Assembly (NCBI GenBank): GCA_021613535.1
Contig: CP075492.1
Location: 19,220,001-19,284,000, forward strand
DNA: 64,000 nucleotides
Reading direction: 5' to 3'
Source: Adineta vaga
Lineage: Eukaryota > Rotifera
Below, in pieces: positions 19,135 to 30,417 of the stretch (positions are counted from its first letter, which is position 1; each line of letters opens with the position of its first letter). Under the pieces are notes generated by a model. The model did no database searches, was not told the origin of the DNA, and saw only the letters and a list, made by a program, of their open reading frames with translations. The translations under genes and the position numbers were made by a program.

Positions 19135-22100
19135 ATGGCGACATATTTGAAATTACCATTTTCTAATCATCAAAATTATGTGGAAATCAAACTTACATGT
19201 TCGGAAGGACCCTACAACAATACTGCTGCTGCTACTGCTGGAAGTGATGCCGAAATCGTCTGTTGTGTTGACGTAAGTGGTTCGATGTCTGGTAGTCCTA
19301 TAAACAATGTCTGTGAAGTTTTACGTGATATATATCAACGTACACAAAAAGACTATCGTCTATTCACATACAATACTCAAACAGATGTCAAACGTACATT
19401 AAAGATATTATCTGAACGAAATGAAAATCTCCAAGCCAGTGGCGGAACGTCATTTGCCAGTATATTCAATGCCATCAAAGATTATCTTCTACAAAATGCA
19501 TCAATCAAAAAGTCAATAACCTTCATATTTATGACTGATGGACAAGATAATGAACCAAATGGACCAGCTTTGCAGAAGAGTATTCAGATGCTAAAGTTAA
19601 TGTTAAGTGGAATGACAAATGTAAGTCATTTTGCAGTTATTTCTTAAATAATTCAAACTGTTCTTTTTCTCTTTTAGTCACCACCCATTACATTTCATGT
19701 GATCGGTTTCGGTGAAGTAAACGATATATTTCTTAATCAAATTCGAACATTTGGTACTCGACAAGGTGTCTTTCGTTATTCAACTGAATCCAAAGAATTA
19801 CAAAATAATTTTAATGATATGTTTGAATATGCATTGAGTGTTCGACAATTCACTATCAAATTTCTCAATGGAAAGACTTATACTGCAAATAATATCGATA
19901 ATGAAACCGTTGGTTTTCTTATGAACGATGATGATGATCTCAGTACGATCACAGAATTGACACTCATTGATGATAAATCAGCAACGACACAATTTCCTCT
20001 AGCACCGATGAAAGACATTCGTGCCATACATCTTCTCCATGCATTGAACCTTATCCAACCGGAAAACGAAGAACAAGTCAAATCAATTCAAACCTCTTTG
20101 AATGATATTAAAATAACAAACAGCAAAAATTTTGCGGAACGTCTAGAAGCGGAACAAATTTACAAGGAAATCGATCAACGTATGATGGAATATCGACAAT
20201 TGTTTACACAATTAAAAATGACTCAAGTACCTGAACGTGTAAAATTGCAATTGAGTGCATTGAGACATGATCCGCTCTTTGCTAATACGCAACGAAAGAA
20301 GAAATTAGAACTACGAGTCTATAAGAATGTCGATTATTTCAAAAAAACAGATATCAGTGGGATATTACAAGGATATAAAGATTCAATTACACCGGATGCA
20401 TGGCAAAAGATCAAAGAACAGAAACAAGATTGGGTGGATACCTATTCCAGTGAAGATATCTATGAAATTATGAGAAAATCAACGGATAATATTTTATGTC
20501 TGGGTATTTTTGTTCATCGTGATGAAGAAGCCATCAGTAATCCTGCGAAAGGTTTAAAACTTTTGAAGATGACTAATACAATTATTTCCTATGATTCGTT
20601 TATCAATGGAATGAATTTAGCAAAAAATAATCAGCAAGCGCAAGGACAATTTACTACTCTGAATGATCTCTATTCGATCTCTGGTGCTCTCGTCGATGAA
20701 CAAATCAATGCCGTCATACCTTTGTATATCAATGATGAACATATGAAACGAATCCGTATACTTGAAGGTATCTGGCTTGGTTATCTCTATACTTTAGATA
20801 GTTGCGGATATGATAAACAACAGGAAGTTGCACTTTTAAAACTACTCTATGAAATTATTCAACAACGTACGAATACTCAACGACAAAAACAAATCGTAGT
20901 TGAATTGGAAAGAGTATGTCGATTTATAGTGGATGAATCCCAAGGTTTTAAAACAGCGGAACAATTTGGTGAGAAGACCTATGAAAAATTATTGAAGCGA
21001 CTGCCTATTGGCAATACTGAAGAGTATGATTTATCTATACCATTGATGATTGGTTATTTAAGAAATGATCTTACGTCTGTTCTCGTACCAATTTACTATG
21101 AATATCTTCGACAAGAATATCTAAAAAAATATTCAAAGAATTCAATGACAGTTAAAACAATTGTAGAAAATCTTGTCTATGGTTGTAATGCGAAACATTC
21201 ACCAACTACTACTTCCAGTACAAATAACTCGAACACATCAATCAATAACAACTTGCCGGATTTTATTGAAGAAAGTTTTATCAATTATTTCCATGATCGA
21301 TCATCGCCACCAATTCTATTAACATCAGAAATGATAACCAAACTAAATTGCACACGAGTAATACATGAAGAAGTCGAAATGAATTATATCAAAATTTTGC
21401 TCTTACCATTACCTGATTTTATTCGAACGATGTTAAATCTTTGTCAAATTGACGAAGATTACATAGAAAAACATTTAGATTACAACACGTTAAGATATGA
21501 ATTATTGATTACATTTTATTATATGATTTATTCTGATACAAATAGTGGAAAGCTATTAAATTTACCGAAGAAAGAAAATATTTTATCTATTATTGATAGC
21601 AGATTGCAGAGTAAGTAGGAAATTGAAGAAAACTGATTGAAAAAAGAGATTTGATGTATATTTTAGGTGAGAAAGAACCTGTCATTTCTCATTATTCCTG
21701 GGAAAATGTTCGTCTTGCCATTTCTGCTGCTTTGAATTGTAAGACATTGGAAGGTTTTGCTGGTATTATGTGCAAGTATTGTCCGGACCGTTCTGATGGA
21801 TTATTTAGTGCAATTTTTTTACAATTACTTGAATCATATGATAAAAATGAGGGTGATACTGATGGCACAGCAACCAAGAAAGAGAAACTCATGGCTTTAC
21901 TTAAAAATCAAATTTCAACAAAAACATCAACTAAAGTCATTTACAATGATATGGATCAATGCGATTCAATACCATCTTTCGATGAAGCATTAAGATCATT
22001 ACGGCAATTTATTGATGAAAAGAAAGTTGAAGATGTCGCATTACAAAATCGAGGAAGATTAGTAGTTTATTGTCGTAGAACACTTTGGGAAGATCGACAA

Positions 22101-22160
22101 TGTCGAAGAAAACGAAACTATCGTTATTTTTTAAATCCATTTTATGGAGATTCCTTTTGA
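19135..22160 (+). CDS. VWA-domain protein, 970 residues, three exons
   Basis: Exons 19135-19620, 19678-21610 and 21667-22160 join in frame (introns of 57 and 56 bases with GTAAGT donors and TTTTAG / ATTTTAG acceptors). The von Willebrand A domain spans about residues 38-215 and has the metal-binding MIDAS residues: DVSGS at 46-50, a Thr in GGTSFASI, and MTDGQDN. It is preceded by a short beta region and has no signal peptide, so a cytoplasmic scaffold or adaptor role is likely. The remaining 750 residues are mostly helical, with KAR-rich and Gln-rich stretches and a Ser/Thr/Asn linker near residue 680. I do not recognise them as a catalytic domain. The start is the first ATG, soon after the T-rich leader. 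Confidence 0.85.
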
Positions 22161-22250
22161 AACAATTTTAGTAAAGAAAATCCAGAAATCATTTGAAGAT
22201 TAAATAAATGATAAATATTAATCGACCCTATCATGTATTTCAAAAAGACA

Positions 22251-22355
22251 TCTGAGTGTGTGTATGATTAAATTTGTTCTCACTGATTCGAGATAGAACT
22301 TAATGAGCTTTATTGATTACAATCTCAAAATTTTTATCTCCCACTCACACTCTTT
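22251..22355. repeat. Possible degenerate palindrome
   Basis: GAGTGTGTGTATGATT on the left and CTCCCACTCACACTCTT on the right have the family pattern, but they are about 70 bases apart and the borders are poor. Weak call, placed 90 bases after the VWA gene's stop. Confidence 0.35.
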
Positions 22356-22395
22356 TTTTAAGTAGCAAAATTCTTGTTTATATTTCCGAATATCA

Positions 22396-23530
22396 TTACC
22401 ACCATAAATGAAAGATCTCATCGGAGATCTTCAAATATTCAATAGATTTTGCGTATGGTTGAATCAGATGTTTTATGCAGTGTAAGAGGAACTCCGAATC
22501 GCGACAATCCATCGATATTAAGTGTAAATTTCGATTGTAATCATTTGTTTGTGATAATAAATATTCGACAATTTCTGATGATTTTATACCACAAATTACA
22601 TTTCTACATCGATTATTTTTTTTGTAGCTCATACTGTTTAGAAAATTTCATCTGAGTGGATTGAATCCAAACATTCTACATTATTTCTCAATTCATAAAG
22701 CTTTAATTTTCGAATATTTGGTATCAGGACATAATTGGTTGAATAAAATCTTTGAAATAATCATAAAGAAACGAAAGTGTAAAATTCAGTAACATTGTTC
22801 CAGAGGAAAGAGATATTTTAAAATAACTGGTGGAATATATTTTTCTTCCTTATAAAATCCATTACGATGCAAAACAAATTGTGTAACATTTGAAGAATAA
22901 TCTATATCATTAATCAAGGTTTTTGAGTATTTCATTTCAATATTATAAACTGAACTTGGCTGAATTTTTCCATTAATAAACAAATTATTTGTATTTTGTC
23001 CTTATCCACATATATTGTAAAATGGGTTTTTACTTAAAGAAAAAACAAATCAGAAACTTTCATTTTATATTACAAAATGGAAATAAATTCTTACCGATAA
23101 GGATTATCATTCCATGTTGAAATACGTATATAAAATTTCAAGATGATGAAAAACATATTTAAGATAGTTGGAAGATTTTTTCATATATAAGATTTCTTCC
23201 GACTTCAGAACAGATGTGAATAATGATTAACAAAGTAAGATTGGGTAAGACAAATAGAACATTTAAAAATTGATTCAGATGATCAGATGAAATATCACGG
23301 ATAATCAATGTTTGAAGTTGAATGAATTTGGGAATAATTGAATAAGAAATGGATTTGTTAAATAAAGTGATTGAATTCGATGTTGATTTTGATATTGAAT
23401 CAAGATGAATATTATAATAGGAGAAGTTGAATTGATGAAAAGATTTTGAAAACGTTGATTATAGGATTGAAAAAACTTTCATATGATTGAAAATAATGAA
23501 GATATTCAAATAAGATTAGGATTTACAAAC
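22396..23530 (-). pseudogene. F-box / LRR-like gene, heavily decayed
   Basis: From about 23530 on the minus strand one reads ILILFEYLHYFQSYESFFNP, an F-box. In another frame follows FIQLQTLIIRDISSDHLN-QFLNVLFVLPNLTLL, the leucine-rich repeat style of bdelloid F-box proteins. Further fragments at 22983-22786 (QFVLHRNGFYKEEKYIPP) and 22632-22396 belong to the same strand and style. Frameshifts and stops separate all pieces, and no start codon remains. It is related in type to the F-box gene at 3773-5613. Confidence 0.6.
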
Positions 23531-23843
23531 GAGCGGCTTAAGCCATAGTAATAGCATTAAAGTATGGACTTCAATCTGATTGGTCGTGATGTGTTTGGCT
23601 CATTTTCCATGACCGAAGAAATCTCATAATAACAGCAACAACAACATACTTCAGTAAAAACAACTCAATTGATGCTTATTAGTATATGTTCTCTTAGAAT
23701 TTGACGATCTCTATGCAACCACATGAAAATATCAAAGAAAAATGGTTTAGTATCTTACGGGATAGGTAAAATTTTTGTATTTAAAGCAAAATAAGAGTCG
23801 CTCATGCGGTATACTGATGTGTACTGGTATACCCTTTAGAAAT

Positions 23844-24359
23844 ATGAGTAAACCTTCACTCTTTTTCATTCTGTTATTTTATTTCTCCTTTATCGAGCAT
23901 ATAAATAGTTTCTTTCTCTCTCGTCACATGATGGTAATAACGAAACGAATGTCGCAAGCAAAGCAAGAAGCGCTCGAGTGGCTCGAACGATTTCATGAAG
24001 TTAATAGCTTCTTGAATGCAGAGAAATTCGTTACTGAATTCTTTACTGAGGACGCAGTTATGCAGTACGCTAACAATCCTCCTGTCAAAGGTCATCACGA
24101 TTTGATTCAAAACTTCAAAGCAAACTTTGATCAAGTAGACATGCTGGAACATGAAACTGAACATGTTGATGTTCTACCTGATCGAATTTATCAAACTATA
24201 TATGTCTCATTCAAAATCAAGGGTGATCCGGAAGTGGTTCGTCTACGCGGTTTACGTGTTTTTCATAAAGCACCTGAGGAACAAAAGATGCAACGGTACG
24301 ATGTCTTCGCTGATATAACGCCGATAATGGAGAAAATCAAGCGTAGACAGCAAGTCTGA
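23844..24359 (+). CDS. NTF2/SnoaL-like protein
   Basis: 171 codons from the ATG of MSKPSLFFILLFYFSFIEHI, a signal-peptide or anchor sequence; the frame is open 23 codons further upstream. An alternative start at MSQAKQEALEWLERF (23949) would give a cytosolic protein of 136 residues. The main domain (EWLERFHEVNSFLNAEKFVT, then FFTEDAVMQYANNPPVKGHH, then RLRGLRVFHKAPEE) has the alpha+beta pattern of SnoaL/NTF2-like folds. These are small cone-shaped domains that act as isomerases, hydrolases or binding modules, and the sequence alone does not say which. AATAAA at 24402-24407 is a plausible poly(A) signal. A palindrome of the dispersed family lies 110 bases downstream. Confidence 0.75.
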   Translation: MSKPSLFFILLFYFSFIEHINSFFLSRHMMVITKRMSQAKQEALEWLERFHEVNSFLNAEKFVTEFFTEDAVMQYANNPPVKGHHDLIQNFKANFDQVDMLEHETEHVDVLPDRIYQTIYVSFKIKGDPEVVRLRGLRVFHKAPEEQKMQRYDVFADITPIMEKIKRRQQV

Positions 24360-24470
24360 AACTATTCCATGCTCTCTCTCTAATATGTTTTTTTGAAATT
24401 AAATAAACTAGCGAAACATTTTGTCTTATTGACATCAACTGATTTGTAAAAGAATACACGAATGAGTGAG

Positions 24471-24521
24471 GGTATAAGCGAAAGACGATAAGAAATCTCC
24501 CTTCACACCCATCCTACAAGT
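24471..24521. repeat. Telomere-like palindrome, degenerate
   Basis: GAGTGAGGGTATAAGCG on the left, CTTCACACCCATCCTACAAG on the right, with an AAGAAAT loop. It lies after the 3' end of the NTF2-like gene. Confidence 0.5.
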
Positions 24522-25399
24522 TTTCTTCAATTATCAAATGCACGCATTTCGATTGAAAAAATAACCTCTGAAGTCTTCAGGTAGTTATTTCTAGGTTTAG
24601 TATGTACTTAAAAAGTATTTGAAATACTTGCAATACGTACCATCTTATGAGTTCATCGATTGTTTCGTAATATTTCCACTATAATCACTGAACATCCTGT
24701 CATCATAGTTGATTTTGATCAAATAAACTGTTGTCTTTTACATAAAAAAGCAGGGTGGCCAAGATCATCCGAATTGTATTATTCTTAAATATCTTCTTAT
24801 TATTACATTTTTTTATTGAAAATTTTGAAGATTCGATAGTGCGATATTTTTGTTTTCTTGTTATCATTGGATAGTTCATTTATTCTGATGAGTAAGAAGA
24901 GAAGATACAACATGTTAAATATCTGTTTCCAAATATTTTCATATCTGAAACTTATTTAAATAGTTTTATTCAGCATTTTATTTTCTCAAAAAATCAGACG
25001 AATCAAGAATATCTTTTTAAAAAATTAGTCTGAACGAAAATGTGATTGAACGTGTCATTTTCTATTAGCACTATATGTGATGTACTTGTTTTAATTCTAT
25101 AATCATGATGAAATATAATATGTATACAAAGAAAAAAGTTAAGTTTAGAAAGTGTTGCTATCTGAAAAATTCAAACTTAAATCTTAAACAGTTGAAGATC
25201 GCTTTCTGAGATTTCAATCTGGCGACTCAGTTATGTATACACACCAATGAAGATCGAATATCCTAAGTTGTCAGTATATACTTGAATAAGTGATTCCCAT
25301 CGATTTCCATTCAAATATGTTTGTTCTACACGTGTTGAAATATATTAAACTTGAACATGATGAAAAATATATTTAATCAAAAGTTCAAAACCATCAAAA
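24522..25399. other. Spacer
   Basis: AT-rich sequence of nearly 900 bases. No gene, RNA gene or transposon recognised. Confidence 0.45.
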
Positions 25400-25443
25400 T
25401 GAGAGTGTAGTTAAGAAAAAAGACCCACACCCACGCTCACCCA
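25400..25443. repeat. Telomere-like palindrome
   Basis: GAGAGTGTAGTTAAG on the left, CCCACACCCACGCTCACC on the right. It ends 18 bases from the stop of the WWE-ART gene. Confidence 0.6.
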
Positions 25444-25460
25444 GTTCTTAACATGGATCT

Positions 25461-26570
25461 TTAGCGATTATATAAATACAAAATATGTCTCTCATTTTCA
25501 GTGTTATACTCATATTTGTCGCAGAAAAAGTCGGTACCAGGCAGTAACAGAAATTCCTCTTCCTCAGGAAAACTAGAGTAGTATGAAATATCTGCTCCGA
25601 GTTTTGGTCTTAACAAACCACGATTAACGTCAATATTCAGAATAAGAAGAGTATTGCCAAACCACTCTGCTAATGTTCGATTTCTACTAGTTGATGTGAA
25701 CGATTCGAATCTTATGTAATCATCTATGAACTTCTGACGTTGCTCATTTGTAAGATTAACACCACGATAAACTGTTATATATTCGTTCACACCAAATTCT
25801 ATTACAGAATTTATGAGTAGAAGGCAGAATGGTCCGTATGTTTTGATTTTTTCACGAGTGGCTAGTGTCCACTCACGAAGAACATGATTAAATCGTTGAT
25901 ACCAGAATGAGTCTAACGTATACAGATAAATGCATGTTTGACTTATAGCATATGGAATTTCTTGAGATCTAAGAGATGCTCCAAAGTTATCACCTAGTCG
26001 CTTTACTGCCATGAGTTTTGCAGCTAGCCATTCTGCTTGATGTGGCTTACCTACTAATCTTCCTTCTTTTAGTATTCCACCAGCAGATTCTTCGATCACA
26101 TCAGCAATTGTTTTTCCTTTATCCATAACTTCATTATAAAAATAGCTGTAGCAAAAAGATTTTTGAAGAACCGGAAGTTCATCACTATCTACTATCTTTT
26201 GGTTTTCTGTTTCGGAAGAAGTTATTGCCAAACGTGTTGAAAATCTTTCTTCTCGTAAATGAATCTTATCATTAATTCTGGTCAGTTGAGTACGTTTGAT
26301 AGAACATCGATTCTTCTCGTTACCTTTTTGATATTGTATTTGTAGTGTAAAATTTATAATGATGTCATCATCGATTTCCACATCTGACTTCGTCTTAGTG
26401 TATGCATCTTCTATAATTTCATTGTCAATATTACTGTACTGTTGCCATTGGTCTTCACTGTCAAATTGCGAATTATCAGCCGATTTGAATTGCCATGCAA
26501 AATTTCGTGGACGAAGAAGCATTGGTATAAAAGATTCATTATCAGTAGAAGACGGCGAAATAGATGCCAT
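25461..26570 (-). CDS. WWE-domain arginine ADP-ribosyltransferase
   Basis: 369 codons starting MASISPSSTDNES; the frame is open 8 codons upstream. Residues about 20-100 form a WWE domain (FAWQFKSADNS, then DQWQQYSNIDNEIIEDAYT, then FTLQIQYQKGNEKNRCSIKR), which binds poly- or oligo-ADP-ribose. The C-terminal 230 residues are a mono-ADP-ribosyltransferase with the R-S-E triad of arginine-specific enzymes: Arg in TVYRGV, Ser in FTSTS, and the ExE region in FPEEEEFLLLPGTDF. The enzyme would move ADP-ribose from NAD to arginine on target proteins, and the WWE part would anchor it to ADP-ribosylated partners. No signal peptide, so intracellular. I recall this family as expanded in bdelloids. A broken relative without WWE is at 50603-51120. 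Confidence 0.85.
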   Translation of the reverse strand: MASISPSSTDNESFIPMLLRPRNFAWQFKSADNSQFDSEDQWQQYSNIDNEIIEDAYTKTKSDVEIDDDIIINFTLQIQYQKGNEKNRCSIKRTQLTRINDKIHLREERFSTRLAITSSETENQKIVDSDELPVLQKSFCYSYFYNEVMDKGKTIADVIEESAGGILKEGRLVGKPHQAEWLAAKLMAVKRLGDNFGASLRSQEIPYAISQTCIYLYTLDSFWYQRFNHVLREWTLATREKIKTYGPFCLLLINSVIEFGVNEYITVYRGVNLTNEQRQKFIDDYIRFESFTSTSRNRTLAEWFGNTLLILNIDVNRGLLRPKLGADISYYSSFPEEEEFLLLPGTDFFCDKYEYNTENERHILYLYNR

Positions 26571-26594
26571 TTTTTGAAGCAAAACAATCTGCAC

Positions 26595-27173
26595 TGTGTT
26601 CTTTCAAATATGTAGATGATTTCTTTCTGTTCTTTATTTGTTTCTACTTCCACATTATACCTTTTTAACAAAAAGAAATAACAGTTATCTTTTAGTTTTT
26701 TAAAGTAGTGAAATCTTTTACACGTGTACTCTTATCTATCGTCTTTCTCGTTTTGTTGACGTACTTAATACTGTTTAAGATGTTAAAAAAATTCTCTATA
26801 TAATTCATATCTAACACAAAAGGAAAACTATAAAAGTTTGACTTGTCTAGTGGTACGAGTGTCATAAATTGATCTACAATATCAAGAACACAGCATTAAT
26901 AATTCTTTTCTGTTCTACGGCTATAAATAAAATATCTTTATGTTTTAATTTCGTTTTCATCAGAGGCATAAAAAGTGGTAAATATGAAAGATAAGACAAG
27001 TGGATTACTGTCACGATGCAGCAATCAACATCCCTTATTTTTATAGATAAAAAAAAATAGAATTATTTCTTCTCGATTTTATTAGGTTTTATCTTTCGTA
27101 TTTAAGGTTTTTCTAGAGACTAATGGAACAATTATAAATACTTAAAATGCTTTGAACGAAAATTGTTCGAACG
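26595..27173. other. Spacer upstream of the WWE-ART gene
   Basis: A minus-strand frame at 26671-26590 (KRYNVEVETNKEQKEIIYIF) may be a further upstream exon of the ART gene, but I cannot join it with confidence. Otherwise AT-rich. Confidence 0.35.
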
Positions 27174-27436
27174 ACTGTTGGTCGAAGCGGTGGTAGTACA
27201 AGTCATCATGATCAAATATGAATACTAGCAGTTATTTTAACGTGTATTGCACCTCTGTTTCATATCATTAGTGTTACTACACCTGGCTGGGGTGGAAGAA
27301 GTTTAGTAAAAAATTGTGGAAATTGTCTTAGCACTACTGTTCTATCTTTCATAGCAATGTCTCTTATTTTATTGGGAATTGTCATCATAATATTTTTCGC
27401 ATTACGATTAATAATAAGTTTTTCAAATATGATCAA
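27174..27436 (+). pseudogene. Membrane protein remnant ending in a telomere-like array
   Basis: One frame reads TVGRSGGSTSHHDQI, an in-frame TGA (27219-27221), then ILAVILTCIAPLFHIISVTT, PGWGGRSLVKNCGNCLSTTV and two membrane spans (VLSFIAMSLILLGIVIIIFF). It breaks off after SFSNMIK, where the GGGTGT array begins at 27437. This is the N-terminal part of a 3-4 TM protein. The frame continues into the array as VWVWVW, which is not real protein. No continuation of the gene is visible after the array. Confidence 0.6.
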
Positions 27437-27600
27437 AAGGGTGTGGGTGTGGGTGTGGGTGTGGGTGCGGGTGTGGGTGTGGGTGTGGGTGTGGGTGCGG
27501 GTGTGGTGTGGGTGTGGGTCGCTAGGGTGTGGGTGTGGATGTGGGTGGCTAGGGTGTGGGCGAAGAAATAATATTCACACCCACACCCACACCCTCAAGA
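27437..27600. repeat. Expanded telomere-like head-to-head array
   Basis: A 164-bp version of the palindrome family. Its left side is about 20 units of GGGTGT with GGGTGC and GGGTCGCTA variants. A loop GCGAAGAAATAATATT (complement of the family loop) follows, then the right arm CACACCCACACCCACACCC ending CTCAAGAT. G-rich and C-rich tracts face each other as in a telomere-telomere fusion. The direct repeat ATAAGTTTTTC lies at 27414-27424 and again at 27610-27620. Confidence 0.9.
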
Positions 27601-28529
27601 TGGTTTATGATAAGTTTTTCTAAGTCTGTTATTAGATTGTTGGGAGTCGCTGTAGATATAAAAGAATTCTTCGAAATATTTTCACGGTTGTGGAAACTTT
27701 CCCTTTTTGCGGTAGATTCTGCATCTCTGTTTCTTTCCTACATATAATCTATATAAATTCAAGTAAGAAAATCGATTGTCAAGTATTCTACTAAATATTT
27801 ATTATAATCATTGTCCCATTCGAATATCGATTTCGAATTACGTTATTGCTTCATCTGTATAGTAGAAATTCTACTTATTCTTCTTTTTTTACCAGTAAAA
27901 GACTTTCTTTTTTATTTTTCTTTGTGTTAATAGAGTTTTGAATTAATACATATCATAGTGCCACACAGCAAATCGAAAGAATCATGTTTGGAGTCCTTTT
28001 TGGAACGTTTAAGTTTATCGTGCTTAAGATTAGTAGTTTTTATTTGTATACCAATTCTGTATACTATACAATATTGCTTACTGAAATAATAATAGTAAGT
28101 CATCGTTTGAATATTCTTCCGTCACACATTTTGTGTTTGTGATTTGTAATATGAAAAATTCAAAATAGATTATCTTTTTAAAGTAGAATTATTGTATTTT
28201 CTGTAAAACGATTTGTAGAATTTTCCGATTCGACGATGACAGAAACATTTTGTCATCCTATACTTTATAATTGTGCTTTTTGGATACTTATAATCTATTA
28301 TGGTATTTTTGCTATTCTTCTTCTCATTTGTTTCGTTTATATAAAAAAAAAAGTCTTGAAGACTAAACAACATTGTATTTCTAATAAAAGAATCGATATC
28401 TATGTATACTCTCATGCTGCGACATCTTCTTTCCTCTTTAATGATTGAGTGTCTTGATAATCGAACAAATACAAAAAAAAGAACAAAAAAAACAAGAATA
28501 ATACTTTTAATCATCACTACTTCAACCAT
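27601..28529. other. Spacer
   Basis: No supportable gene. A plus-strand frame at 28236-28448 (FCHPILYNCAFWILIIYYGI) has one hydrophobic span and could be a small membrane protein or remnant, but it overlaps an equally long antisense frame. Confidence 0.35.
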
Positions 28530-29567
28530 ATGACATCAGATTCATTGAAAAATATTGAAAATCTCGTTATAAATACATTTAAAAATGCACTGATAAACGG
28601 TGATATAACTTTCGAAGGATTTAAAACTGTCGAGCAATTGATCGATGGATGTTCAGTAAATACTTTCTTTCGTAAAAAAAAGCCTTTTAGCTCACCTATA
28701 TCTATCGTTTAGTATCAGATCAGATATGTTCCAAATATAAGAAAAAAACCTGAAAAAGATGATGTTGCAAAAATTGACAAAGATTCACTTGCTCCTCCAT
28801 ATGGACACAATCTTCAGGTATGTGATATACCAAATTATGGATTAAATCAAACAACATACGTTATTTTGCTCAATAAATTTCCTGCAACAAAAAATCATTT
28901 TCTTCTTCTTCCACATGGTATATTAAAAAAAAACATCCATATGTTCTCTTCTCTATTCTTTTCAATAGATTTTACAAAACAATCTAATATTTTATCAGCT
29001 GATGATTTATCATTAATATATGAAATTCTTCAAAATTACAGAAGAACGAAAATCTTTGCTTTTCATAATTGTGGTGAAGATTCCGGTGCTAGTCAAAAAC
29101 ATAAACATATACAATTTTTTCCTGTCACAGAAAATGAACCTCCAATCGATGTTTATCTTCAAGAAGAAAATAATTACGATCGAGCTAATCAACTAATTCA
29201 AGTACCATGGGCTCATTTTGTTATTTCTCTTCATCCACCTGAACAATCAGATCAACTTGGAAATTATCTTATCGATAGATTTATTCAACTTTTAGATAAA
29301 ATGTTTAGTTTGAAAGAAGGAAAAGAATTTGATCGAGCAAAAGCTTCTTATAATGTTCTTATTACCAAGAAATATATGCATTTAATACCAAGATCAAAAG
29401 ACATATTTGTACTACCGAATGGTTCTCATAAATCAGTAGGTAGTACTGATTATGCCGGTATTCTCATTATTAAACAAGAAACTGATATAAAAGAATTAGA
29501 AAATGTTGGTGTTACAAACGTTCTTCTTGCAGTTGGACGAAAGAAAGATGAAAACAATGAGGAATAA
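28530..29567 (+). CDS. Ap4A phosphorylase / ATP adenylyltransferase-like
   Basis: The frame starts MTSDSLKNIENLVINTFKNA. The core has LAPPYGHNLQVCDIPNYGLN, LLNKFPATKNHFLLLPH, and the HIT-superfamily motif QKHKHIQFFP, whose histidine forms the nucleotidyl intermediate. The C-terminal part (KASYNVLITKKYMHLIPR, SVGSTDYAGILIIKQETD) is typical of the Apa1/Apa2 family, which splits diadenosine tetraphosphate with phosphate. A 51-base intron (28918-28968) joins LLLPH to DFTKQSN. Before it, an in-frame TAG stands at 28710-28712. It is either a nonsense mutation or lies at the end of a 57-base intron (28656-28712, GTAAAT donor, TTTAG acceptor, phase 0), which would join GCS to YQIRYVPNIRK. The intron reading keeps the gene whole, and I slightly prefer it. 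Confidence 0.7.
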
Positions 29568-29586
29568 TTTCTCTTTTATTTCATAG

Positions 29587-29642
29587 AGAGGATGTGGGTG
29601 GGTGAGAGAAAATAATTATATACCCACACTCATTCTCACTCC
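29587..29642. repeat. Telomere-like palindrome
   Basis: GAGGATGTGGGTGGGTGAG, a loop of AGAAAATAATTATATA, then CCCACACTCATTCTCACTCC. It starts 20 bases after the stop of the Ap4A phosphorylase gene. Confidence 0.7.
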
Positions 29643-29779
29643 ACAATATGTCACTGTTTCTAGAACAAGGTTAGCTTTTTATTGTCCACTTTCTTTTCGA
29701 AAAAAAGGAAACATCGTGCTAATTGTTTCGTTCGTAAATTAAATATCAAAACAATATAAATGATTCATAATTACAGAAA

Positions 29780-29841
29780 CTTGAGGGTGTGGGTGGGTGT
29801 GGGTGTCTTCTATCTTTCATCACTCACACCAACCCTCAACA
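29780..29841. repeat. Telomere-like palindrome, near consensus
   Basis: CTTGAGGGTGTGGGTGGGTG, a loop of TCTTCTATCTTTCATC, then ACTCACACCAACCCTCAA. It immediately precedes a truncated mariner transposase, and an open frame runs from the palindrome into it. Confidence 0.85.
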
Positions 29842-30233
29842 TTGAAGAAATTCTTAGTATTGTTCGTGATGATCCTCACGTTACAATAGAAGAATTACAA
29901 GAGTATACTGATCTAAGTTATGGCATCGTTCATAGAATATTATCTGATCATCTGAAACTTAGAAAAATTACTATTCGCTATATATCCAAACAGCTAACGG
30001 GTCATCAACGAAATGAACGAGTTCGAATATCTAAAAACAATTTGTCAAAAGTTTCAGAAGGAGGATGGCGTTTGTCTGACGTAATAACAGGTGATGAATC
30101 GTGATTTTTCCATCAGCAAACTGGTCGAAAAGTTTTCAATGTTGCTGCCTGGGTGGCAAAAGATGATCCCCCCCCCCCCCAGAATAGTGCAAAGAAATAA
30201 GTTTGCTTCGATGTTTCAGAATATTTTGATTAG
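29842..30233 (+). pseudogene. Mariner-like transposase remnant
   Basis: The frame starting at the palindrome border reads EEILSIVRDDPHVTIEELQE, a helix-turn-helix (YGIVHRILSDHLKLRKITIR) and GGWRLSDVITGDES. A TGA stands where Trp is expected (GDESW-FFH). After the stop it continues FHQQTGRKVFNVAAWVAKDD, a tract of 13 C (30168-30180), and a frame ending about 30233. The first catalytic Asp (GDES) is present; the other two and the whole C-terminus are missing. It is a different mariner lineage from the intact one at 13382. Confidence 0.75.
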
Positions 30234-30417
30234 AAAAACCAATACTCTTCCTTAACGTTTTCTCTAGATACACATTATTAAATATATTTATTTTGAAAAA
30301 CACTTGATTAATGCAAACTGATTAAATATTATCTTTAAAAATATGTCATAATAGATTATTTTTGATGATGAAAAAAATGATACATAAGTAAGAACAGATT
30401 AGTAATACTTGTTTAAG

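Noticed and set aside
27437-27600. Open frame through the array encoding alternating Val-Trp
   Set aside because: It is the translation of the GGGTGT repeat, not a protein domain; only the part before 27437 is gene-derived.
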